In this document: positions 6,952 through 12,985 of the stretch, piece by piece | Layout: each line of letters starts with the position of its first letter | Numbering within the stretch: the stretch's first letter is position 1 | NCBI GenBank assembly: GCA_031292335.1 | Contig: JARLHH010000334.1 | Coordinates: 1-12,985 of the forward strand | DNA from: Candidatus Limnocylindrales bacterium | GTDB taxonomy: Bacteria; Chloroflexota; Limnocylindria; Limnocylindrales; CSP1-4 | DNA length: 12,985 nt | Direction: 5' to 3' | Notes under the pieces: model-generated | Told to the model about the DNA's origin: nothing | Seen by the model: the letters and a program-made list of their open reading frames with translations, nothing else | Database searches by the model: none | Translations under genes and position numbers: made by a program

Positions 6952-8337
6952 GTGGCCGAGGTCCCGACGGCGCGCGGCGACGGTCCCGCCTTCGAACCGG
7001 AACCGCCCGCGGCCCGGCCGGCCGGTTTGATGAAGCCGGGCGCGTCGCGGGCGCCGACCTCCGGGCTCGCCCGGCCGGCGGGCTCCCCGTCGCTCGACGA
7101 GGCCGATGCCTGGGCGGCCCTGGTGGCGGTGGACGGCATCGGGCCGGTCACGCTTGGGGCAGCGCTGGCCGCGGGCGGCTCCGGGAGGGCGGTGCTGGAG
7201 ATGGCGGCCGGCCCGGGTGGCCCGGCTCGCCTGGCGGATGCGGTGGCCGCGCGTGGCGGGCGCCTCGACATCGCGCTGGCGCGCGCGATCGCCGACGCGG
7301 CGCAGCAGGCGCCGGCGCTGGCCGCGAGGGTCAGGGGGCTCGGGATCACGGTCGTGACGATCGAGTCCACGGCGTACCCGGAGCGTCTCCGCCTCCTCGA
7401 TCTCCCGCCTCCCGTCCTGTTCCTGCGGGGCGACCCGTCCGCGCTCCACGCGAGCCGGTCCGTCGCGGTCGTGGGAACGCGGCGCGCCTCCGAGCGCGGC
7501 CGGAGGATCGCCGGCGCCATCGGCGGGGCACTCGCCAGCGCCGGCGCGCTCGTCGTGTCGGGACTGGCCGTGGGCATCGACGGCGCCGCGCACGCCGCCG
7601 CGGTGGCCAGTGGCGGACGCACGGTCGCGGTCCTCGGGTCGGGCCACGAGCGCCTCTATCCGCGGGCGCATGCCCACCTCGCGGACGAGATCGTGGCCGG
7701 CGGAGGCGCCATCGTGTCGGAGCTGGCACCGGACGTCGGGCCGCTGCCGGGCACGTTTCCCCGGCGGAACCGGGTCATCAGCGGCCTTGCCGACGCGTCC
7801 GTGATCGTGGAGGCCGGCGAGCGGAGCGGGGCCCTGATCACCGCCAGCTGGACCCTCGAGCAGGGCCGTGAGTGTTTCGTCGTCCCAGGGCCGATCGACG
7901 TGCCGCAGAGCGTCGGCTGCAACCGCATGCTGCGTCTCTACCCGGGCCAGGCGCGGGCGGTCCCCGGCGTGGCGGAGCTGCTGGAGGACCTGGGGCTGAT
8001 GGCGACGGATGGGCCCCCTCGGGTTGATGCTCGATCACTGCGCGCCGGCCGCACCGTCGGGCCGGACCCGGAGGCGATCCTGGCCGGTCGCGGCACGGTC
8101 GAGGCTGCAGTCGCCCGCGCGCTGCTTCCGCGGGCAGCGACGCTCCAGGAGCTTGTTGACGAGACCGGGCATGCGCCTGCGACGATCCTCGCGATCCTCA
8201 CGCGGCTCGAGAACGACGGGCTGGTGGTCGCCGCCCTCGGACGCTATGCGGTGGGTGGTTCGCTCGCGGCGACCACGCCGACCGGCCGTCGCACGCACCT
8301 CGGGCATGGATCCGTCGTCCGCGAGGCGGGGGGCTGA
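6952..8337 (+). CDS. dprA: DNA-processing protein DprA
   Basis: DprA binds incoming single-stranded DNA and loads RecA during natural transformation; cytoplasmic. From GTG 6952 the protein has 461 residues. A Pro/Ala/Gly-rich, probably disordered N-terminus (1-46) precedes a helical SAM-like domain (about 48-130, with ALVAVDGIGPVTLGAAL). The Rossmann-like DprA core spans about 135-345: AYPERLRLLDLPPPVLFLRG (141-160), VAVVGTRRAS (171-180), VVSGLAVGIDGAAH (201-214), AVLGSGHERLYP (226-237), FPRRNRVISGL (269-279), VIVEAGERSGALITA (284-298) and VPGPID (311-316). A C-terminal winged-helix domain follows (about 380-435: TLQELVDETGHAPATILAIL), then a short unstructured tail. It starts close behind comM, so the two are probably co-transcribed. 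Start is uncertain: GTG 6910 or ATG 7030 would lengthen or shorten only the low-complexity N-terminus. Identification itself is firm. Confidence 0.94.
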   Translation: MAEVPTARGDGPAFEPEPPAARPAGLMKPGASRAPTSGLARPAGSPSLDEADAWAALVAVDGIGPVTLGAALAAGGSGRAVLEMAAGPGGPARLADAVAARGGRLDIALARAIADAAQQAPALAARVRGLGITVVTIESTAYPERLRLLDLPPPVLFLRGDPSALHASRSVAVVGTRRASERGRRIAGAIGGALASAGALVVSGLAVGIDGAAHAAAVASGGRTVAVLGSGHERLYPRAHAHLADEIVAGGGAIVSELAPDVGPLPGTFPRRNRVISGLADASVIVEAGERSGALITASWTLEQGRECFVVPGPIDVPQSVGCNRMLRLYPGQARAVPGVAELLEDLGLMATDGPPRVDARSLRAGRTVGPDPEAILAGRGTVEAAVARALLPRAATLQELVDETGHAPATILAILTRLENDGLVVAALGRYAVGGSLAATTPTGRRTHLGHGSVVREAGG

Positions 8338-8340
8338 GGG

Positions 8341-8368
8341 TGCGCCCGGGCCGGCGGCCGGCGGCGCA
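8341..8368. terminator. Terminator-like hairpin after dprA
   Basis: Four bases after the dprA stop, TGCGCC (8341-8346) pairs with GGCGCA (8363-8368) around an inner perfect stem GCCGG/CCGGC (8350-8354/8358-8362) with a CGG loop and a 3-base bulge on the 5' side. No T-run follows, so any termination would not be of the classical intrinsic type, or would be weak. Its position right after dprA and before a candidate promoter fits a transcription-unit boundary. Confidence 0.4.
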
Positions 8369-8371
8369 AGG

Positions 8372-8401
8372 TTGCCGTCTCGCGGCGGCCGGTGGTAAGG
8401 T
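8372..8401 (+). promoter_or_regulatory. Candidate promoter of the Ig/CAP-protein gene
   Basis: TTGCCG (8372-8377, 4 of 6 to the -35 consensus) and TAAGGT (8396-8401, 3 of 6 to the -10 consensus, keeping the key TA...T) are spaced 18 bases apart between the dprA-end hairpin and the next gene. Transcription would begin near 8408, leaving about a 70-base leader before the TTG start. Weak matches, but the spacing is right in an otherwise GC-only gap. Confidence 0.35.
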
Positions 8402-8466
8402 GCCAGTCGAACCACGGGGGAGTCGGTGCCGGCACGAGCCGTCGCGCGCGGCGCCGCGAACCAAGC

Positions 8467-8472
8467 GAGGAG
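8467..8472 (+). promoter_or_regulatory. Ribosome-binding site that selects a TTG start
   Basis: GAGGAG sits six bases before TTG 8479. The alternative in-frame GTG 8392 overlaps the candidate promoter, lacks such a site, and would put 29 mostly polar and Arg-rich residues before the hydrophobic N-terminus. Confidence 0.6.
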
Positions 8473-8478
8473 CACGCA

Positions 8479-10242
8479 TTGCGGAAGATCGCGGCCGCGA
8501 TCCTGGCCGTTCCCGTGCTCGCGGCGATATACTTCCCGGTCCTTCGCCGGCGCGGCGTTGCGATCCGGGCCAGCCTTGCCGTTGGCGCCGGGCTGCTGAT
8601 CGTCGTCGCCGCGCTGGGCACGCTCCCGCGGACGGCGTCCGCGCTGCCGCCGGTCACGGCCGGCCCGGTCGCACCCGAGCGGTTCGGCCCGAACGTGGAA
8701 TCGCGCGAGTCGCTCGGCGGCCCCGTTGCCTTCGACTTCGCCACGCCGATGGACGAGGCAAGCGTGGCCGCCGCGATCAGCATCGACCCCGAGACGCCCG
8801 TTACCCTCGCCTGGCTGGACGGCGGCCGAACGCTGATGGTCAGCCCGCAGGGCGCGTGGGCGCCGGAAACGTACTACACGATCACGGTTGGAGCCGCCGC
8901 GCGCGACAGCGCCGGCGCGCCGCTCGTCGGATCGCTCCAGACGGCCTTCTACACGCGGGGCCTCACGGGCGCCCGGATCGTGGCGACGGGGCCGCTCCCG
9001 GATGGGCGCGTCGCGCCCGACACGGCGTTCATCGTCGCCTTCGACCGACCCGTGGACGTGGCGGCCGCTCGGGCTGCATTCCGAATCGAGCCGCCCGTCA
9101 CCGGCGACCTGCAGGGTGATGCCGCGGTCGGGCCGACGGAGAAGCTCACCTTCCTGCCCGCCGAAGGGCTGGCCCCGGGGACCCGCTACACGGTCTCCAT
9201 CGCAGGCCGGCTGCTGGACACGGACGGCGCGCCGGTCGCCGCGATCCAGCCGCTCGTCGTGGAGACGGTCGTGACGCCGACCGTGGTTCGCTTCCGGCCA
9301 CGCGCGGGGACGGAGGACGTCGACCCCGCAGCGGACATCTCGGTCCGCTTCACTCGGCCGATGAGCAAGGCTGTCACCCAGCGTGCATTCGTCGTGACGG
9401 CCGGCGGGGCAGCGCTGGCGGGCGACTACCTGTGGGCCGAGAACGACACCGTGCTCGTCTTCAAGCCGCGCGACCCGCTGCCGCAGGACGCGGATGTCGT
9501 CATGTCCGTCACGGCCGACGCCGCCGGCGCGGACGGCACCCCGATCGCGGCGCCCGTCACGGCACGCTTCACGACCGCCGCCCTGCCCGCCGCGACGCCC
9601 GCCGCCACGCCGAAGGCGACGCCCGCACCCACCCCGAAACCCACCCCGAAACCCACCCCTGGGACGGTGCCGCCGAAGGCGACCACGAAGCCCACGCCGA
9701 AAACGACCCCCGCACCCACGCCGAAGCCCACGCCGACGCCGGCCCCATCCGCATCGACCGCCGGCAGCTCCGGCGGCGGCGGGCCGTGGGCCTCGGCGGA
9801 GCGGTACTACCTCGGCCTGCTCAACTGCACGCGCGGCGGAGGCCTCGTGACGGCGACAGGTGCCTGCTCGAGCCCGGGTGGCAGCGGGATCGCGCCGCTC
9901 GTGCTGGACGCCGGCATCAGCGACACGGTCTCCCGCCCGTACGCCAAGCTCCTCGCGACCACGGCCGTGTGCAGCCACTTCGACGGCGGCAACCCCGGTG
10001 ACCGACTTCGCAACGCCGGCTACACGAGCTACCGGTGGGCAGAGAACCTGGGCTGCGAATCCGCCCCCAGCGCCATCGCGTCGGCGCTGGGCACGCAGCT
10101 GTACTTCCAGTCCGAGCGTTCGTGGAGCCCGCCCGGCGGCCACTGGGTCAACATGATGAACCCGGCCTACACGCGGGTCGGGATCGGCGTCTGGGTGTCC
10201 GGCGGCCAGATCCGGATCGTCATCGACTTCTACCACCCGTGA
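8479..10242 (+). CDS. Membrane-anchored protein with three Ig-like domains and a C-terminal CAP (SCP/YkwD) domain
   Basis: A predicted 587-residue surface or secreted protein. Hydrophobic segments at 4-20 and 31-49 flank an Arg-rich loop (RRRGVAIR), so the second is probably the anchor that exports the rest. Three bacterial Ig-like (Big_5/SbsA-type) repeats follow at about 80-160, 167-265 and 268-367, each with the F-x-R/T-P-M/V signature (FDFATPMDEASV, VAFDRPVDV, VRFTRPMSKAVT). Next comes a Pro/Thr/Lys-rich linker (370-430) and a CAP domain (about 436-587). The domain keeps the likely CAP cavity residues His500 (CSHFDGG), Glu522 (AENLG), Glu546 and His555 (GGHWVNMMNP), and has Cys450, 463, 498 and 526 that may form disulfides. 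CAP domains in bacteria have few proven functions; a cell-envelope or adhesion role is inference. Its stop overlaps the next gene's GTG by 4 bases (GTGA). It interrupts the common dprA-topA adjacency. Confidence 0.85.
   Translation: MRKIAAAILAVPVLAAIYFPVLRRRGVAIRASLAVGAGLLIVVAALGTLPRTASALPPVTAGPVAPERFGPNVESRESLGGPVAFDFATPMDEASVAAAISIDPETPVTLAWLDGGRTLMVSPQGAWAPETYYTITVGAAARDSAGAPLVGSLQTAFYTRGLTGARIVATGPLPDGRVAPDTAFIVAFDRPVDVAAARAAFRIEPPVTGDLQGDAAVGPTEKLTFLPAEGLAPGTRYTVSIAGRLLDTDGAPVAAIQPLVVETVVTPTVVRFRPRAGTEDVDPAADISVRFTRPMSKAVTQRAFVVTAGGAALAGDYLWAENDTVLVFKPRDPLPQDADVVMSVTADAAGADGTPIAAPVTARFTTAALPAATPAATPKATPAPTPKPTPKPTPGTVPPKATTKPTPKTTPAPTPKPTPTPAPSASTAGSSGGGGPWASAERYYLGLLNCTRGGGLVTATGACSSPGGSGIAPLVLDAGISDTVSRPYAKLLATTAVCSHFDGGNPGDRLRNAGYTSYRWAENLGCESAPSAIASALGTQLYFQSERSWSPPGGHWVNMMNPAYTRVGIGVWVSGGQIRIVIDFYHP
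9586..9780 (+). repeat. Low-complexity Pro/Thr/Lys linker coding repeat
   Basis: This stretch encodes residues 370-434 of the Ig/CAP protein, rich in TPKP/TPAP units. At 9628-9659 the DNA itself is a 12-base tandem repeat, CCCACCCCGAAA, with two exact copies (9628-9639, 9640-9651) and a partial third. Related degenerate units (CCCACGCCGAAA/G) recur to about 9735. The peptide resembles wall-spanning or stalk linkers of surface proteins. The exact copies could allow slippage-driven length change; 12 bases keeps the frame. Confidence 0.8.
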
Positions 10243-10562
10243 TCCGCGACGTCGTCCTGCACCTGCTCAACGAGCAGCCGCTCCTCATCGACGTCTTCGA
10301 CCCGCCCACGCCGTCGGACACGGCGCTCGTCGGGACGAACCTCCGGACGATGTCCGGTACGCGGCCGCTGTTCGCGAGCCACTCCGACGCGACGTTCGTC
10401 TTCCCGTATGCGCACATCCGGTTCGTGGAGGTGCCGGCCGGATCGGCGGACGCGGCGGCCCCGAACGGCGAGCTGGCACTCCAGGTTGCCCCCGACGAGC
10501 CCGGCGCCGAGCCCGAACCGGATCTCGACGAGGAGTTCCTGCGCCGCGTCCGGGACGCCTGA
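10239..10562 (+). CDS. Conserved-looking small protein of unknown function (107 aa)
   Basis: I do not recognise a named family. GTG 10239 overlaps the CAP gene stop (GTGA), so translation is probably coupled; the frame is open further upstream but only inside the CAP coding region. The N-terminal two-thirds looks like a compact mostly-beta domain (residues 1-66: MIRDVVLHLLNEQPLLIDVF, then SDTALVGTNLRTMSGTRPL and ATFVFPYAHIRFVEVP). The last 40 residues are acidic and Pro/Ala/Glu-rich (APDEPGAEPEPDLDEEF), probably disordered. No signal peptide, transmembrane segment, cysteine or obvious catalytic motif is seen. The strand pattern with a short G-containing turn and a final HIRFVEV strand is vaguely like small beta-barrels such as Sm/Hfq, but that is only an impression. 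It lies between the surface CAP protein and topA and is followed by a strong hairpin, so it probably ends a two-gene unit. Confidence 0.75.
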   Translation: MIRDVVLHLLNEQPLLIDVFDPPTPSDTALVGTNLRTMSGTRPLFASHSDATFVFPYAHIRFVEVPAGSADAAAPNGELALQVAPDEPGAEPEPDLDEEFLRRVRDA

Positions 10563-10575
10563 CGAGCGGTCCCGG

Positions 10576-10614
10576 CGCCGGCGGCGACGGGGTCGGCCGT
10601 CACTGCCGCCGGCG
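10576..10614. terminator. Long hairpin between the small unknown gene and topA
   Basis: CGCCGGCGGC (10576-10585) pairs perfectly with GCCGCCGGCG (10605-10614). The stem continues with GACGG/CCGTC (10586-10590/10597-10601) around a six-base GGTCGG loop, with a 3-base ACT bulge on the 3' side: 15 pairs in all. It is followed by TTCCCC, so there is only a two-T tail. It lies 14 bases after the stop of the small gene and most likely terminates the Ig/CAP transcript before the topA promoter. Confidence 0.6.
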
Positions 10615-10628
10615 TTCCCCGGCGCCCG

Positions 10629-10660
10629 GTGATCGAGCAGTGAAGGGCCGGTGCTAGACT
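10629..10660 (+). promoter_or_regulatory. Candidate promoter of topA, probably leaderless
   Basis: An extended -10, TGC followed by TAGACT (10655-10660), lies eight bases before ATG 10669, so transcription should start at or next to the start codon. No Shine-Dalgarno-like purine run precedes the ATG, consistent with a leaderless message. GTGATC (10629-10634) lies 20 bases upstream of TAGACT, the same spacing as TTGATC to TAGGGT in front of comM. Confidence 0.5.
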
Positions 10661-10668
10661 CGCTCGCC

Positions 10669-12985
10669 ATGACCTCGAACCTCGTGATCGTCGAGTCGCC
10701 GGCGAAGGCGAAGACGATCGAACGCTACCTCGGGCCCGGCTACACCGTGCTCGCGTCCTACGGCCACGTCCGCGACCTGCCGGAGAACCCCGGCAAGGGC
10801 CAGCTGGGGGTGGACGTCGAGCACGACTTCGCGCCCGACTACGAGATCCCGGCCGACCGGCGCCGGCAGGTCTCCGCGATCGAGAAGGCGGGGAGGGGGG
10901 CAGATTGCATCTACCTCGCGACGGACCTCGACCGGGAGGGCGAGGCGATCGCCTGGCATGTCGCGCAGGCTGCCCACCTGGCGCCGGATCGCACCAGCCG
11001 GGTCACCTTCAGCGAGATCACAGAGCCGGCCATCCGGGCGGCGTTCGCCGCACCCCGGGAGATCAACGTCGACCTGGTGGACGCGCAGCAGACGCGCCGC
11101 ATCGTGGACCGCCTGGTCGGCTACACCCTCAGCCCGCTGATCTCGCGGAAGGTTCGCTCGGGCCTCTCGGCCGGCCGGGTCCAGTCGGTGGCCGTTCGCC
11201 TGGTGGTGGAGCGCGAGCGCGAGATCCGGTCGTTCGTCGCGCGCGAGTACTGGACGATCGAAGCCACGCTGGTCGCGCCGGACGGCACGCCGTTCACGGC
11301 GGAGCTCGTGCGGATCGGCGGTCACCGGCCGGTGGTCGCCGACGCGGAAACCGCCGGGCGCCACGTCCAGGCGCTCCGCGCCTGCCGGCCGGTGGTCGTC
11401 GGGGTCACGGTCAAGCCGTCGAAGCGCAGCCCGGCGCCGCCGTTCACCACCTCCACTCTCCAGCAGGAGGCGAGCCGCAAGCTCGGCTTCAGCCCGAAGC
11501 GGACCATGTCGGTCGCCCAGCGACTGTACGAGGGGGTCGAAACGCCCGAGGGGCAGGTCGGGCTCATCACCTACATGCGGACGGATTCGGTCGTGCTCTC
11601 GAGCCAGGCGCTGGCCGAGGCGCGGGACGTCATCCACGCGCGATACGGACCAGCCTACGTCGTCGCCAAGGGCCGCCGCTACCGGACCACGTCCCGGAAT
11701 GCGCAGGAGGCGCACGAGGCGATCCGGCCCACGTCGCTCGCCCGCGAACCGGAGGCGATGGCCGCCTCGCTCGGCCGCGACGAGGCGCGCCTCTACCGGC
11801 TGATCTGGCAGCGCACCCTGGCGAGCCAGATGGCCGAGAAACGGCTCGAGACGGCCACCGTCGACCTCGCGGACGCCGGGTACGACCTCCGCGCGTCGGC
11901 GACCAGGACGCTCTTTGACGGCTTCAGCCGGGTCTACACCGAGGGCCGCGACGAGGGCGAGGAGGAGGCCGAGCGCACGCTCCCGCCGCTGTCGGCCGGC
12001 GACGTCACCCGGGTTGCCGAGGTTCTGCCGACGCAGCACTTCACGGAGCCCCCGCCGCGGTTCACCGAGGCGTCCCTCGTGAAGGCGCTCGAAGAGCACG
12101 GGGTGGGCCGTCCCTCGACCTACGCGGCCACGCTGTCCACGATCGTCGATCGCGGCTACGTCGCGATCCGCGAGCGTCGCCTCTACCCGGAGCCGGTGGC
12201 CGAGATCGTCACGGACCTGCTCGTGGAGCACTTCGGCCAGTACGTGGACCTCGCCTTCACCGCCCGGATGGAGGAGGAGCTCGACGAGATCGCCCGCGGC
12301 GAGCGCGCCTGGGTCCCTCTGCTGCGCGCGTTCTACGCTCCGCTGCGGGCGCTCGTGGACGAGAAGCGGAAGGAGCTTCGCCGGAAGGACTTCACCACGG
12401 TCGCGACCGACGAGACCTGCTCCCAGGGCCACCCGATGGTGATCCGGCTCGGGCGCAACGGGCGGTTCCTGGCCTGCTCGCTCTATCCCGAGCACAAGGA
12501 GTCGCGACCGCTCCCGGGCGAGGAGCCGGACCTGCCGGCGCTGGCCGGGGTCGGCGAGCCGTGCCCGACCTGCGGCGAGACGGACGGGGGCGTGCTGGCG
12601 GTCAAGCGCGGTCGGTTCGGGCCCTTCGTGGGCTGCAACCGCTACCCGGAGTGCGCCTACATCAAGAAGGAAGGCCCGCCGCCGCCGGAGCAGCTGCCGT
12701 TCACGGTGGCCTGCCCGCGGTGTGCTGAGGGGCATCTCGTGGCGCGCCGGGCGCGCCGGAACGGCTCGGTCTTCTGGGGCTGCTCGCGCTACCCGAAGTG
12801 CGACTTCACGAGCTCGCACGAACCGCTCGGGCCGGTCCACGATGCGGACCAGGGACCGGTTGCCCGGCGCGACGAGGAGAGCGGCCTCTGCCTGAAGTGC
12901 GGCGCCCGTGTGCCGCTGCCGGGTGGCGTCGTGCCCGAGCCGGGGACACCGCTCGCGGGCGGCCCGGCCGACCCGGCGGCGCTCG
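10669..12985 (+). CDS. topA: DNA topoisomerase I (TopA), 3' end outside the window
   Basis: Type IA topoisomerase that relaxes negative supercoils by single-strand passage. 772 codons are present without a stop, so the C-terminus is missing. The Toprim domain has VESPAKAKTI (residues 8-17, Glu9), SYGHVRDLP (35-43) and DLDREGE (86-92, with metal-binding Asp86, Asp88, Glu90). The type IA core has SAGRVQSVAVR (169-179), GLITYMRTDS with active-site Tyr302, and EAHEAIRPT. The C-terminal region carries zinc ribbons: Cys632/635/656/662 and Cys682/685/705/711 are standard four-Cys, a further Cys741/Cys744 pair opens another near the window end, and the first (Cys584, His588, Cys603, His609) has two Cys replaced by His. 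ATG 10669 matches the family N-terminus. The candidate promoter directly upstream implies its own transcription, separate from the Ig/CAP unit. topA commonly lies near dprA. Confidence 0.96.
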   Translation, partial: MTSNLVIVESPAKAKTIERYLGPGYTVLASYGHVRDLPENPGKGQLGVDVEHDFAPDYEIPADRRRQVSAIEKAGRGADCIYLATDLDREGEAIAWHVAQAAHLAPDRTSRVTFSEITEPAIRAAFAAPREINVDLVDAQQTRRIVDRLVGYTLSPLISRKVRSGLSAGRVQSVAVRLVVEREREIRSFVAREYWTIEATLVAPDGTPFTAELVRIGGHRPVVADAETAGRHVQALRACRPVVVGVTVKPSKRSPAPPFTTSTLQQEASRKLGFSPKRTMSVAQRLYEGVETPEGQVGLITYMRTDSVVLSSQALAEARDVIHARYGPAYVVAKGRRYRTTSRNAQEAHEAIRPTSLAREPEAMAASLGRDEARLYRLIWQRTLASQMAEKRLETATVDLADAGYDLRASATRTLFDGFSRVYTEGRDEGEEEAERTLPPLSAGDVTRVAEVLPTQHFTEPPPRFTEASLVKALEEHGVGRPSTYAATLSTIVDRGYVAIRERRLYPEPVAEIVTDLLVEHFGQYVDLAFTARMEEELDEIARGERAWVPLLRAFYAPLRALVDEKRKELRRKDFTTVATDETCSQGHPMVIRLGRNGRFLACSLYPEHKESRPLPGEEPDLPALAGVGEPCPTCGETDGGVLAVKRGRFGPFVGCNRYPECAYIKKEGPPPPEQLPFTVACPRCAEGHLVARRARRNGSVFWGCSRYPKCDFTSSHEPLGPVHDADQGPVARRDEESGLCLKCGARVPLPGGVVPEPGTPLAGGPADPAAL

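Noticed and set aside
8528..8533. TATACT, a good -10 match
   Set aside because: It falls inside the coding sequence of the Ig/CAP protein's first membrane helix (Ile-Tyr codons), so it is probably incidental.
9600..9760. Repetitive DNA as a CRISPR or minisatellite locus
   Set aside because: It stays in frame as a Pro/Thr/Lys linker of a larger protein, units are only 12 bases and no spacers are present.
8035..10236. 733-codon minus-strand open frame across the dprA end and the CAP protein gene
   Set aside because: Long tracts of RRGG-type residues, no motif, and it crosses a gene boundary, hairpin and promoter region of the plus strand. Typical high-GC antisense shadow.
10654..12840. 728-codon minus-strand open frame opposite topA
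   Set aside because: Its composition is that of a mirrored coding frame and topA is unmistakable on the plus strand.
1..12985. Mobile element, phage or defence system
   Set aside because: No transposase, integrase, terminal repeats, toxin-antitoxin or nuclease genes are seen; composition and codon use look even throughout by eye.

Overview
The window looks like an ordinary chromosomal stretch of a very GC-rich bacterium. It has about ten genes, all on the + strand. Gaps between genes are short (the longest is about 140 bases), GTG/ATG/TTG starts are all used, and every complete gene ends in TGA. The combination of a COG4112-type Nudix protein, a receiver-CpaE fusion, a long NfeD paired with an SPFH protein, comM-dprA-topA order and an Ig-like/CAP surface protein suggests a high-GC Chloroflexota lineage (Limnocylindria/Ellin6529-like). 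That placement is an inference from gene content, not a computed one. I see no tRNA, rRNA, CRISPR, transposase, integrase or phage gene.

Layout. 55-1596: prephenate dehydrogenase (tyrA), followed 3 bases later by a Nudix-family hydrolase. 1647-3952: a membrane ClpP-class serine protease of the long NfeD type, then an SPFH/stomatin-like protein, the known 'stomatin operon partner' arrangement. 3953-5253: a perfect 14-bp inverted repeat, then a promoter-like TATGAT, then a receiver-CpaE/TadZ ATPase fusion with no Tad pilus genes beside it. 5355-8337: comM (yifB) and dprA, the DNA-uptake/recombination pair. 8479-10562: a membrane-anchored protein with three Ig-like domains, a Pro/Thr/Lys-rich linker and a CAP (SCP/YkwD) domain, overlapping by 4 bases a 107-residue protein of unknown function. 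10669-end: DNA topoisomerase I (topA), cut by the window edge after 772 codons, with several zinc ribbons.

How they fit together. ComM (branch-migration helicase) and DprA (RecA loader onto incoming single-stranded DNA) act in natural transformation, and dprA is often next to topA. Here the CAP protein and the small unknown protein lie between dprA and topA, apparently as a two-gene unit with its own candidate promoter and hairpins on both sides. The NfeD protease and SPFH scaffold probably form a membrane quality-control unit. The most interesting items are: the intact receiver on a CpaE-type ATPase, with a palindrome abutting its promoter; a matching promoter architecture (TGATCG, then CTAGnnT at identical spacing, then ATG 7-8 bases later) in front of comM and topA; a His-to-Leu change at a regulatory-site position of TyrA; a Cys-to-His-substituted first zinc ribbon in TopA; and the unknown 107-aa protein. 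I see no clear evidence of a wholly new system.
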